A stretch of DNA of 64,000 nucleotides from an uncultured Bacteroidota bacterium. Its GTDB lineage: Bacteria > Bacteroidota > Bacteroidia > Bacteroidales > P3. The notes below the pieces were generated by a model. It saw nothing but the letters and a program-made list of their open reading frames with translations. It was not told where the DNA came from and made no database searches. The stretch covers positions 23,113 to 87,112 of the forward strand of contig CACWPQ010000018.1 of assembly GCA_902762805.1 (NCBI GenBank), in the 5' to 3' direction. The translations under genes were made by a program, and so were the position numbers. The first letter of the stretch is position 1. Every line of letters starts with the position of its first letter. Shown here piece after piece: positions 36,717-44,391 of the stretch.

Positions 36717-36726
36717 TACCTTTGCA
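36717..36726 (+). promoter_or_regulatory. Promoter -7 element for the M13 peptidase gene
   Basis: TACCTTTGCA, 36 bases ahead of the ATG at 36762. Confidence 0.8.
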
Positions 36727-36761
36727 TTTTATTTTGAATACATTAAATTAATAAAAACAAT

Positions 36762-38822
36762 ATGAAGAAAACCTTATTAAGCATTGCAACTATGGCAGTT
36801 ATCGCAACCGGTTGCCAGCAGAAGACGCAGCTCACCTCGGGTGTCAATCCCGAGAATTTCGACACCACGGCACGTCTCGAAGACGACTTCTACCAGTACG
36901 CCTGCGGCGGCTGGATGGCCAAGAACCCCCTCGACGCCGAGCACTCGCGCTACGGCTCCTTCGACGTGCTCAGCGAGAAGGCGCTGAAGGACGTCAACGG
37001 CATCATTGACTCCGTCAAGACCGCCAAGAACGAAGCCGGCAGCCTGGCCGACAAAATCGCCACCCTCTACAACATCGGCATGGACAGCACACGCCTCCAG
37101 GAGCAGGGCGCCGCCCCCTTGAAGCCCTTCCTCGAGGAAATCAACGCCATGAAGACCCGCGACGACGTTTGGGCCCAGCTCAAACGCATGCACCGCCGTG
37201 GCAACCACGTCCTCTTCGGCGTCTTCGGCGAGGCCGACAAGGACGATGCCAAGATGACCATCGCATGGGCCTGGCAGGGTGGCCTCGGCCTCGGCGACCG
37301 CGACCGCTACGTCACCGACGAGGGCAAGAACGCCCAGTTCCGCAAGAGCTATGTCGAGCTCATGACCAAGATGTTCGCCATGGCCGGCTACGACCAGCTC
37401 AGCGGCACTAAGGCCGACAAGCTGGCCCAGCAGGTGATGGCCCTCGAAACCCGCCTGGCACGCGCCATGAACACCAAGCTCGAGAACCGCGACCCCCACG
37501 CCACCTTCAACCGCTACACCGTCGACGAGGCCGCCAAATTCGCCGCCAACATCAACTGGCGCGACTACTTCGAGGCCATGAACATCCTCGACGGCATGAA
37601 AGACTTCAACATCGGCCAGCCCAAATACTTCGCCGAAGTCAACAAAGTGCTCAAGGACACCGATGTGGAGACCTTCAAGGCCTACTTCGCCTGGCACGAG
37701 ATTGTCAGCGCCGCCCCCTACCTGAGCGACGACTTCGTCGAGGCCAGCTTCGCTTTCTACGGCCGCGAGATGGGTGGCCGCCAGGTCAACCGCCCCCGCT
37801 GGAAACGCGTCACCTCCACCGTTGAAGGCGCCATGGGCGAAGCCCTCGGACGCCTCTATGTAGACAAATTCTTCCCCGCCGAGGCCAAGACCCGCATGGA
37901 GACCCTCGTGCAGAACCTCATTGTCGCTCTCGGACAGCGCATCGACGCCGCCACCTGGATGACCGACAGCACCAAGGCCAACGCCCACAAGAAACTCTCC
38001 ACCATCTACGTCAAAATCGGCTACCCCAACAAGTGGCGCGACTACAGCGGCCTCGACATCAAGGACGACAGCTACTACGCCAACATCGTCCGTAGCAATG
38101 AGTTCGATATGGCCTACAACTTCTCCAAGGTCAACAAGCCCGTCGACAAGGACGAGTGGCTCATGACCCCCCAGACCGTCAATGCCTACTACAACCCCAC
38201 CACCAACGAAATCTGCTTCCCCGCCGCCATCCTCCAGCCCCCCTTCTTCGACATGCACGCCGACGAGGCCGCCAACTACGGTGCCATCGGTGTCGTCATC
38301 GGCCACGAGCTCACCCACGGCTTCGACGACCAGGGCCGCAAGTACGACGAGTCCGGCAACATGCGCGACTGGTGGACCGAAGAGGACGCCCGCAACTTCG
38401 ACAACAACAAGAAGGTCCTCGTCGACGCCTTCAACGCCGTCAAAGTGCTTGAAGACGGCGGCAACGGCGAACCCCTCTACGGAAACGGCGAGCTCACCCT
38501 CGGCGAGAACATCGCCGACAACGGCGGCCTCCATGTCAGCTACCTCGCCATGCAGAACGCCATGCAGAAGCACCAGGTCAACAAAGACAAGATGGACGGC
38601 TTCACCCCCGAGCAGCGCTTCTTCCTGGCCTATGCTTTCGTCTGGGCCGGCAACATCAATGAGGACGGCATCCGCAACCTCACCCAGAACGATGTCCACT
38701 CCCTGGGCCGCAACCGCGTCAACGTGACCCTCCCGCACGTCACCGAGTTCATCGACGCTTTCGGCATCAAGGAAGGCGACGGCATGTGGCTCGCCCCCGA
38801 GAAACGTGCCATCCTGTGGTAA
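36762..38822 (+). CDS. pepO: M13-family zinc metallopeptidase (neprilysin/PepO-like) lipoprotein
   Basis: This is a 686-residue envelope-anchored oligopeptidase. The signal peptide has lipobox VIATGC (Cys18). After the M13 N-terminal lobe (DDFYQYACGGWM, RYGSFDVLSEKALKDV) the catalytic domain carries NAYYNPTTNEICFPAAIL, the zinc helix HELTH (515-519) and the third ligand in GENIAD (Glu582), then NGGLHVSYLA and RVNVTLPHVTEF. The end lacks the CxVW tail of eukaryotic members, as usual for bacteria. It likely processes peptides in the periplasm, consistent with a peptide- and amino acid-using life style. Confidence 0.95.
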   Translation: MKKTLLSIATMAVIATGCQQKTQLTSGVNPENFDTTARLEDDFYQYACGGWMAKNPLDAEHSRYGSFDVLSEKALKDVNGIIDSVKTAKNEAGSLADKIATLYNIGMDSTRLQEQGAAPLKPFLEEINAMKTRDDVWAQLKRMHRRGNHVLFGVFGEADKDDAKMTIAWAWQGGLGLGDRDRYVTDEGKNAQFRKSYVELMTKMFAMAGYDQLSGTKADKLAQQVMALETRLARAMNTKLENRDPHATFNRYTVDEAAKFAANINWRDYFEAMNILDGMKDFNIGQPKYFAEVNKVLKDTDVETFKAYFAWHEIVSAAPYLSDDFVEASFAFYGREMGGRQVNRPRWKRVTSTVEGAMGEALGRLYVDKFFPAEAKTRMETLVQNLIVALGQRIDAATWMTDSTKANAHKKLSTIYVKIGYPNKWRDYSGLDIKDDSYYANIVRSNEFDMAYNFSKVNKPVDKDEWLMTPQTVNAYYNPTTNEICFPAAILQPPFFDMHADEAANYGAIGVVIGHELTHGFDDQGRKYDESGNMRDWWTEEDARNFDNNKKVLVDAFNAVKVLEDGGNGEPLYGNGELTLGENIADNGGLHVSYLAMQNAMQKHQVNKDKMDGFTPEQRFFLAYAFVWAGNINEDGIRNLTQNDVHSLGRNRVNVTLPHVTEFIDAFGIKEGDGMWLAPEKRAILW

Positions 38823-38830
38823 GAATGTCA

Positions 38831-38872
38831 TGGGTTCTCTAGGGACTTTCTAGGGGTTCTCTAGGGTAATAG
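38831..38872. repeat. Undecamer array (TAGGGGTTCTC family)
   Basis: About four units with period 10-11 (TAGGGACTTTC, TAGGGGTTCTC, TAGGGTAATAG). The same family recurs at 43922-43954 and 52625-52657, and the flank TTCG.CCCTTTC is shared with the latter. Confidence 0.8.
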
Positions 38873-38913
38873 TTCGGCCCTTTCCCCTATTTTCCCATAT
38901 TTTCCCACGAAAT

Positions 38914-38947
38914 GGAAACGGGCGCTGCAGTGCAGCGCCCGTTTCCG
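38914..38947 (+). terminator. Terminator of the M13 peptidase gene
   Basis: GGAAACGGGCGCTGCA pairs with TGCAGCGCCCGTTTCC, a 16-bp near-perfect stem between convergent units. Confidence 0.82.
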
Positions 38948-38965
38948 CATATAACAATTAAAAAA

Positions 38966-39208
38966 TCAGTCGGTTGACTCGACATCGCGCACGAGGCGGA
39001 CGGTCATGCCGTTGATAGTTTGCTTTTGGGTAGGGCCATCGTTACGCCATGTTTTCAGCGTTACGCCTTGATTGTTGAAGTACAGGACATAAGCATTGTT
39101 CATTTTGCTGTCTCGAAGCATTGTGGAAGTCCAATAGATGCCCGCGTCGCCTTGGTAGGAATGGTCATTTACAGGACCTTCATCCTTGAACCATCCAGGA
39201 ACGTTAGA
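38966..39208 (-). pseudogene. 3' remnant of a FISUMP-type surface lipoprotein gene
   Basis: On the minus strand the frame reading NVPGWFKDEGPVNDHS, then GIYWTSTMLRDSKM, YVLYFNNQGVTL and TVRLVRDVESTD to a stop at 38966 aligns with the C-terminus of the complete lipoprotein encoded at 39282-41000 (GIYWIGAQYNDD, YVIYFNNRGIP, AVRMVRDVTVTD). There is no start codon or upstream gene body: the frame runs directly into the terminator hairpin at 39222. It is best explained as the leftover tail of a deleted tandem paralogue. Confidence 0.72.
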
Positions 39209-39221
39209 TTGAAAACCAAGC

Positions 39222-39253
39222 GGTGCGGGACCTGCCTCGGCAAGTCCCGCACC
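39222..39253 (-). terminator. Hairpin after the fimbrillin/FISUMP lipoprotein gene
   Basis: GGTGCGGGA pairs with TCCCGCACC around a GCC-GGC subloop. On the minus strand it is followed by GCTTGGTTTTC. It separates the complete gene from the remnant. Confidence 0.65.
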
Positions 39254-39281
39254 CTTGTGTATGAATTAGTTACACCATATT

Positions 39282-41000
39282 TCAGTCTGTTACCGTAACG
39301 TCGCGCACCATGCGCACGGCCATTTTGTTGCTGCGGTTGTTCGAGGTATACTTCGCCTTGGCCCAAAGTGTATTGCTGTTCGGGCGGCTGTCAGCGTCAT
39401 CGGTCGGGATACCCCTGTTGTTAAAGTATATCACATAGCCCCTGTCGTCGTTATACTGCGCTCCTATCCAATATATTCCATCATTGGGGTTCTTGTGCCC
39501 GAAGGAACTGCTGGAATAATTAAGCCACCCATCGGCCACCATGAACACGCAGCCCGCAGCCTCCAGCACCGCCCAGTCGGAGAGGCTGATGGTGTCATAG
39601 TTGAATCGGTTGTCATGGGCATCCTGGCTCACTACATTCATCGAGGTGGTCAGCCAACTGTCGAGAGGCTTCGAAAGGCAGGGCGACTCATCGGCAGGGT
39701 TGAAGTCGTCGGGCAGCAGCAGCAGGCCGTCGTGGTTATTGATGTTGGCCAGCACATAGCTCACATCATGCTTGCCATTGATGGTGATGCCCGTCTGGCG
39801 GTGGAGCAGGTACTTCCACTCGGCCCATGTCAAGGTGCGCCACTTGTCCACCTGCTTGGTAACCCCGTCGTAGGTGATGCCGGCATGGCGGGCCCAGTCG
39901 TTGTCAGTCCCCGACACATTGCCCACCACCTTAGTGTAATTGGCGTTGGGGTCGGTCTGGCCATAGCAGAAAAGGTCAATCAGGTCGGTGCTGTTCATAT
40001 TGTCCGCGCCCAGACCCTTATACTGATGGTCGGCGAAGCTCCACTGACGGTCCACCTTGCTGTACTGCAGGATGCCCTGCGAGAAATAGACCTTCTCCCC
40101 ATTGGGGCCAACCGAGAATCTGGAGGGAGTGCGTGAAACCTTCGCACCCTCGGCAATCTCAATATCAGGGGTCTGGGCCACCACGGCACGGGCAATGCCA
40201 CCACTGACCGCGATGTCGCCACTGCGGTAGGTATAGAGGGCGGTTACGAGCACACCGTCGATTTCCTTCTCGCCTGAATAGATAGTAAAGTTGAGATTGT
40301 CGCCGGGAAGGATGGGATAGACCGGGATTTGGAAAGCCCTGGAGGCGCCGTTGTCCAACACACAGTCGTCCTCGTCGAGCGCGAAGGAGACCATGCGGTC
40401 GGCGGCGGTGGCCGCCTGAACGGGCTCGACGGCAAAGCCCGAGCCCCAGTCGCCGACAGCGATGCTGCGCGTGCCGCACAGCTGCGACTGGTCGCTCTTG
40501 ACCACGATGGAACGCACCATCAGCCTATGGCCCGAAGTGTTTTTCACCACCACCTCGATGGCGGCGCTGAGGTGCTTGAACCGCAACGAGCCGCCCTGCT
40601 CCATCCTGCCCTTGGCCACCATGGGGAAGGCCACCTGCTGGCGGCCGTCGGCCTCGGAATAGAAATAGACGGACGGAAGCGTTACATTGACCTGGCTGTT
40701 CGACACGGTGCCCAGGCTGGAAGGATAGATGGCCAGGAGGTCGGCGTTCTCGTTGGCCGTAACCTCGACGGTGGCGGTGGTGTTGGCGGTGGTGTGGAGG
40801 GTGTACTCGGAGCCATTGATGCGCACCTTGTCGCCGTCAACCCAGTAGATGTTGGCGCCGGAGACGGAGGTCTTGGCGCCGCCCTGATGACCCTCGGCCA
40901 CCAGCTGCAGCATATTGTCGCTCTCTTTCATGCAGCCCGCCATTGACAGGGCCACCAGGCTTGCCGCAAACAAGCGGCTATATCGATTGTACAGTTTCAT
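39282..41000 (-). CDS. Fimbrillin-like / FISUMP-domain surface lipoprotein
   Basis: This is a 572-residue protein with signal and lipobox MAGC (Cys22 from the ATG at 41000). The N-terminal half (KTSVSGANIYWVDGDKVRI, LLAIYPSS, LRFKHLSAAIEVVVKN) is like the fimbrillin-type adhesin domains of Bacteroidetes. The C-terminal half (WSFADHQYKGLGADN, WRTLTWAEWKYLLHRQ, DGLLLLPDDF, MVRDVTVTD) is the FISUMP-like sulfatase-modifying-factor-type fold found in surface proteins. It should be exposed on the outer membrane. It is preceded in the operon by the small peptide gene at 41066 and followed by a related gene remnant. Confidence 0.82.
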   Translation of the reverse strand: MKLYNRYSRLFAASLVALSMAGCMKESDNMLQLVAEGHQGGAKTSVSGANIYWVDGDKVRINGSEYTLHTTANTTATVEVTANENADLLAIYPSSLGTVSNSQVNVTLPSVYFYSEADGRQQVAFPMVAKGRMEQGGSLRFKHLSAAIEVVVKNTSGHRLMVRSIVVKSDQSQLCGTRSIAVGDWGSGFAVEPVQAATAADRMVSFALDEDDCVLDNGASRAFQIPVYPILPGDNLNFTIYSGEKEIDGVLVTALYTYRSGDIAVSGGIARAVVAQTPDIEIAEGAKVSRTPSRFSVGPNGEKVYFSQGILQYSKVDRQWSFADHQYKGLGADNMNSTDLIDLFCYGQTDPNANYTKVVGNVSGTDNDWARHAGITYDGVTKQVDKWRTLTWAEWKYLLHRQTGITINGKHDVSYVLANINNHDGLLLLPDDFNPADESPCLSKPLDSWLTTSMNVVSQDAHDNRFNYDTISLSDWAVLEAAGCVFMVADGWLNYSSSSFGHKNPNDGIYWIGAQYNDDRGYVIYFNNRGIPTDDADSRPNSNTLWAKAKYTSNNRSNKMAVRMVRDVTVTD

Positions 41001-41065
41001 ATTGCTTGTTTTATACATTGTACATTAATATTAATTATATAAAGACGCGGGTGAGGATTGGAGGT

Positions 41066-41260
41066 CTACCAGCCCGAACCCCAGGAACCGGACGACTCGC
41101 AGGAACGCTCCTCGAATCCGGAACCGCCATCGCCGTCAAACAGGGCACTCAAACCTAAGGTTTTTTCTGCCCCCTCTGATTGAGAACTGCTGGCGAATCC
41201 ACGTTCCACCTTGAAACTCACAATGGTAAGTTGCGGTTGTTGATACACATGCTTTTTCAT
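41066..41260 (-). CDS. Small conserved peptide preceding a surface lipoprotein gene
   Basis: This 64-residue peptide starts MKKHVYQQPQLTIVSFKVER and continues GFASS, then an acidic Gly/Ser-rich tail ending SGSWGSGW. Short peptides with the VYxxPxxxVxxFxxERGFA pattern typically lie just ahead of fimbrillin-like lipoprotein genes in Bacteroidales; their role is not known. It has no signal peptide. It lies 66 bases upstream of the lipoprotein start and shares the promoter at 41491. Confidence 0.72.
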   Translation of the reverse strand: MKKHVYQQPQLTIVSFKVERGFASSSQSEGAEKTLGLSALFDGDGGSGFEERSCESSGSWGSGW

Positions 41261-41490
41261 GTCAATGGTTTTTTAGTTGTTACTATGACTTGTTAATTGT
41301 TTACTTTAATCAGTCCTAGAAACAGTCTGGTATGGAATGAGCAACCGTAGTGAGCCATGCTCACCGCATCCTTAGGCTAGGCATCGGAGGCTTTTGCTCC
41401 TCTCCAGGGGTTGGAAACAATCGCGAGGGGGGGGGTAAACACCTGACAATGATGTACTTTTAAAGTCCATATCATTACCGTTTACGTCGG
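41261..41490 (-). promoter_or_regulatory. Long leader of the surface lipoprotein operon
   Basis: These roughly 230 bases between the promoter and the small peptide gene contain a G9 tract at 41427-41435, a GAGCATGGCTC hairpin near 41358-41376 and GC-rich segments in an otherwise AT-rich region. It may form a regulatory RNA structure. A homopolymer of this length is prone to slippage, but it is outside the coding sequence. Confidence 0.4.
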
Positions 41491-41498
41491 CAAAAGTA
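41491..41498 (-). promoter_or_regulatory. Promoter -7 element of the surface lipoprotein operon
   Basis: The minus strand reads TACTTTTG followed by CCGACG, about 230 bases ahead of the small peptide gene. Confidence 0.65.
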
Positions 41499-41587
41499 CG
41501 AACAACTCCAGACATGGAAAAACCCCACCTTTCCAAATCGGAAAAAATGGGGTCTGAATTGCCCAAGAGGGGTTTAAAACGGAATTC

Positions 41588-42628
41588 CTAGGCGTAAAGC
41601 TGCTCGAAAAGCTGGCGTATCGGCTCGCTCTCCCGCAGAATATTGAGCGTCAGCTCGGCGTGTCCGCGGGCGAATCCGTTGCCGACGATGAGGTTGATGT
41701 CCTTGCCGACGCCTTCGGCGCCGAGGGCGGCGCGGGTGAACGAGGTGGCCATCGAGAAGAAATAGACGCAGCCGCGACCCTTGGTAATCAGGATGGAGGT
41801 CATCTCGGTGTTGGGCACGTTGACGTTGTTGATGGTAACATCGGTGCCGCGGCCGCCGGTGATGGCCATCACCTTGTTATATACATCCATCACATTGGTG
41901 GCGTCGGCCACGATGACGTCGGTGGCCAGCCCCATGTCGAGGATGCGCTGGGCATTCTGCCGGCTGTACTCGACCACGATGACCTTGCCGTAGGGGCCTA
42001 CGTTCTGCATGGCCTGGTAGCAGCAGAGGATGCCGCTCTTGCCGCCGCCGCCGATGAGGCAGACGATGTCGCCCTCGGTAACCAGGCGGTCCACCTGCGC
42101 CGGTGCGCCGGCCACGTCGAGGGCGGCCAGGGCGAGGCGCTCGGGGATGTCGTCGGGCAGCACGGCGAAGAGGCCGCTCTCGAAGAGGATGGCCTGCGCG
42201 TCCACGTCGACCTGGTCGTGCTGCGGGTCGAGGTGCTTGATAGCGTTTATCTTCAGCGGCGTGAGGCTGAGGGAGACCAGGGTGGCAATCCTGTCGCCCA
42301 CCTTGACCTTGGTCGAGGAGTGGAACTTGGGGCCAATCTCGCGCACGGTGCCGATGAGCATGCCGCCGCTGCCGGTAACGGGGTTCTGCATCTTGCCGCG
42401 CTCGTCGACGATGGAGAGTATCATCTTGCGCATCTGCTCCGCATCGTCGCTGCAGGCGTGGCGTATCTGGGTGTAGGAGGCCGAGTCGATGTTCAGGGTG
42501 GAGACATCGATCAGGAGCTCGTTGTCGTAGATTTCCATCGTGTTGTCGAGCTTCTGGGCCGGCTGCGGGAGGGTGCCGAGGGGCTCGACCACGCGGTGGG
42601 TGCCGTAGCGGTTGCCGTTGGGTCGCAT
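41588..42628 (-). CDS. kdd: L-erythro-3,5-diaminohexanoate dehydrogenase paralogue
   Basis: This 346-residue NAD(P)-dependent dehydrogenase belongs to the lysine fermentation pathway, which oxidises 3,5-diaminohexanoate to 5-amino-3-oxohexanoate. It starts NGNRYGTHRVVEPLGTLPQP, the family signature. A TGSGGMLIG block, ALDVAGAPAQ and the Rossmann loop IGGGGKSGILCCYQA follow, then VYFFSMATSF. It is clearly related to the gene directly upstream (42733-43806) over its whole length. Two copies in tandem are unusual; this one diverges more from the family pattern (for example EYSRQNAQRI) and may have shifted in substrate or regulation. It is downstream in the same transcript. Confidence 0.88.
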   Translation of the reverse strand: MRPNGNRYGTHRVVEPLGTLPQPAQKLDNTMEIYDNELLIDVSTLNIDSASYTQIRHACSDDAEQMRKMILSIVDERGKMQNPVTGSGGMLIGTVREIGPKFHSSTKVKVGDRIATLVSLSLTPLKINAIKHLDPQHDQVDVDAQAILFESGLFAVLPDDIPERLALAALDVAGAPAQVDRLVTEGDIVCLIGGGGKSGILCCYQAMQNVGPYGKVIVVEYSRQNAQRILDMGLATDVIVADATNVMDVYNKVMAITGGRGTDVTINNVNVPNTEMTSILITKGRGCVYFFSMATSFTRAALGAEGVGKDINLIVGNGFARGHAELTLNILRESEPIRQLFEQLYA

Positions 42629-42647
42629 CGCTTTTATATTTTAATAA

Positions 42648-42722
42648 GGAATTAGGGATTAGGAATTAGGAATTGTATATGCGTGATTTTCAAATTCCTA
42701 ATCCCTAATCCCTAATTCCTAA
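42648..42722. repeat. Inverted pair of heptamer arrays between the two kdd genes
   Basis: The left arm is GGAATTA-GGGATTA-GGAATTA-GGAATTG (42648-42675). The right arm is TTCCTAA-TCCCTAA-TCCCTAA-TTCCTAA (42695-42722). Each arm has four heptamers, and the 19-base loop lets them fold into a 28-bp hairpin between the two coding regions. Confidence 0.92.
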
Positions 42723-42732
42723 TTGAATAAGT

Positions 42733-43806
42733 TTAGGCATAGAGTTCCTCGAAGATCTTGCGCAGCTCGGGGCTCTCGCGCAGCTCCTGGAGGGTGAACT
42801 CGGCGTGGCCCTTGGTGTAGCCGTTGCCCATGATCATGTTCACGTCGGAACCGATACCCTCGGCGCCGAGGCTGGCCTTGGTGAAGCTGGTGGCCATCGA
42901 GAAGAAGTAGACGATACCATCGTCCTTGGTGATCATGACGGCGGTCATCTCCTGGTCGGGCACATTGACGCAGTTGATGGTAACGTCGGCCATCTTGCCG
43001 TCGGTCAGGCGCTCGATGAGCTCATAGACCTGGACGGGGGTCATGCCGGCGGCGGACTCCACGATGTCGCAGAAGCCGAGGTCCTTGATGCGCTGGGTGG
43101 ACTTGGGGCTGTTGGCGATGCCGATGACCTTGCCGGTAACGCCGACGCGCTTCTTGGCTTCGTAGCAGCAGAGCATGCCGCTCTTGCCACCGGCACCGAG
43201 GATGACCACGGTCTGGCCGTACTGGCACAGCTTGGCCGTCTGGGCGGGGGCACCGGCCACGTCGAGGGCGGAGAGGGCGAGCTTCTCGGGCATGTCGGTC
43301 GGAATCTTGGCATAGATGCCGCTCTCGAAGAGGATGGCCTTGCCCTTGATGTCGACCTGGTCCACGTCGGGACGGATTTCCAGAATCTCGTCGATGCGCA
43401 GGGGGGTCAGCGACAGGGAGACGAGGGTGGCGATGCGGTCGCCCTCCTTGAGGTCGATCTTGCCCTTCAGGGCGTCGCCGATCTTCTCCACCTTGCCCAG
43501 CAGCATGCCGCCCGAACCGGTGCGGCGGTTGCGGTGCTTGCCCTGCAGCTCCACGTTGAGGAGCATCTCCTTCTTGACCTCTTCCATGATCTTCTCCTCG
43601 GAGGCGCCGGCGCCGGCCTGCTCCTTGGCGTAGTTGTGGATGTCGGTGAAGGAGGCGGAGTCGATGTTCAGGGTCTGGACGTCGATCAGGATCTCGTTGT
43701 CCCAGATTTCGTCCATGTTGTTGTCGAGCTTGTTGGCGGGCTGCGGAAGGACGCCCTGGGGTTCGATGACGCGGTGGGTACCGTACTTGTTGCCTTTTTT
43801 CTGCAT
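42733..43806 (-). CDS. kdd: L-erythro-3,5-diaminohexanoate dehydrogenase
   Basis: This 357-residue enzyme starts KGNKYGTHRVIEPQGVLPQP and matches the lysine-fermentation dehydrogenase pattern throughout: TGSGGMLLGKVEKIG, FESGIYAKIPTDMPEKLALS, ALDVAGAPAQTAK, the nucleotide loop LGAGGKSGMLCCYEA, and GIVYFFSMATSF. It acts after lysine 2,3-aminomutase (kamA at 54650) and the 5,6-aminomutase. The other pathway genes (kamDE, kce, kal, kat) are not in this window, so the pathway is scattered. It is first in the transcript with the promoter at 43869; the paralogue follows. Confidence 0.92.
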   Translation of the reverse strand: MQKKGNKYGTHRVIEPQGVLPQPANKLDNNMDEIWDNEILIDVQTLNIDSASFTDIHNYAKEQAGAGASEEKIMEEVKKEMLLNVELQGKHRNRRTGSGGMLLGKVEKIGDALKGKIDLKEGDRIATLVSLSLTPLRIDEILEIRPDVDQVDIKGKAILFESGIYAKIPTDMPEKLALSALDVAGAPAQTAKLCQYGQTVVILGAGGKSGMLCCYEAKKRVGVTGKVIGIANSPKSTQRIKDLGFCDIVESAAGMTPVQVYELIERLTDGKMADVTINCVNVPDQEMTAVMITKDDGIVYFFSMATSFTKASLGAEGIGSDVNMIMGNGYTKGHAEFTLQELRESPELRKIFEELYA

Positions 43807-43868
43807 AATGTAGTTCTATTTTATTGATTATTAAATAATTTTACACTCGGTTCATGGAAATATGAACG

Positions 43869-43878
43869 TACAAAGATA
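43869..43878 (-). promoter_or_regulatory. Promoter -7 element of the kdd pair
   Basis: The minus strand reads TATCTTTGTA, 63 bases ahead of the kdd ATG. Confidence 0.75.
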
Positions 43879-43921
43879 CAACTTTTTTTGAAATGCGCGA
43901 AAAAAAATTCATGCGGTTCCA

Positions 43922-43954
43922 TAGGGGAATGGTAGGGGAACGGTAGGGGAATAC
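43922..43954. repeat. Undecamer array, 3 units
   Basis: TAGGGGAATGG-TAGGGGAACGG-TAGGGGAATAC. Same family as at 38831 and 52625. Confidence 0.88.
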
Positions 43955-43994
43955 AAAGGCTCTGGACCGCTGTGGACCCATATCGGGTCATTCG

Positions 43995-44015
43995 GTTATG
44001 AGTTATGAGTTATGA
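43995..44015. repeat. Heptamer array, 3 x GTTATGA
   Basis: Three perfect GTTATGA units lie in the 580-base gap 43807-44391, which has no convincing gene and also holds the undecamers, the inverted-repeat element at 44160 and further hairpins. Confidence 0.9.
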
Positions 44016-44159
44016 GTTCGGGGGTGGAACGGGGCGATGGAATGCGGGAGAGGGGCGGTAGTGCCTCACGGCCAGGTCGAAGATGCCGCGCCCGCCGAAC
44101 TCCGCCCGCCCGGCCAGCAGGCGGCGGCGCAGGTTGTGAAACTGAACATGAATCATTTA

Positions 44160-44290
44160 AACTCCTCCCCTAAGCTAGGGGAGGTGGACGCGCGGAGCGC
44201 GGACGGAGGAGTGTGCACCGCAAGCCCTAGGACACACGCCCCCGTCGCCGCCTGCGGCGGCGCCACCCCCTCTAGCTTAGAGGGGGAGTT
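44160..44290. mobile_element. Possible MITE-like element with long terminal inverted repeats
   Basis: A 131-base segment begins AACTCCTCCCCTAAGCTAGG and ends with the matching inverted sequence CTAGCTTAGAGGGGGAGTT. Each end is itself a short palindrome around AGCT(T)A. The interior is GC-rich with a GCCGCC-TGC-GGCGGC hairpin and no coding capacity. Two more hairpins (GCCCC-TTC-GGGGC at 44325 and CCCTTTGCCC/GGGGCAAGGG at 44361-44383) follow, before the next gene's 3' end. No target duplication is obvious. Confidence 0.55.
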
Positions 44291-44391
44291 GAGGATTGAC
44301 TATCCTGGATTGCCGGCTCGTGCCGCCCCTTCGGGGCTGCCTTCCAATCGTATTTCGGTGCCCTTTGCCCGTGGGGGCAAGGGCAAGGTTC

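Noticed and set aside
39169..39366. Short minus-strand frame of 65 codons
   Set aside because: It overlaps the end of the surface lipoprotein gene and its terminator in another frame. The meaningful frame here is the remnant at 38966-39208.
41588..43806. Kdd pair as zinc alcohol dehydrogenases or crotonyl-CoA reductases
   Set aside because: The Rossmann loop alone would allow this, but the N-terminal GNKYGTHRVIEP...LPQP signature and the lysine aminomutase elsewhere in the window favour 3,5-diaminohexanoate dehydrogenase.
44010..44156. Small minus-strand ORF of 48 codons (MIHVQFHNLRRRLLAGRAEF...)
   Set aside because: It begins beside the MITE-like element and ends in a heptamer array, with no promoter or recognisable family. 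It could be a gene scrap but cannot be supported.
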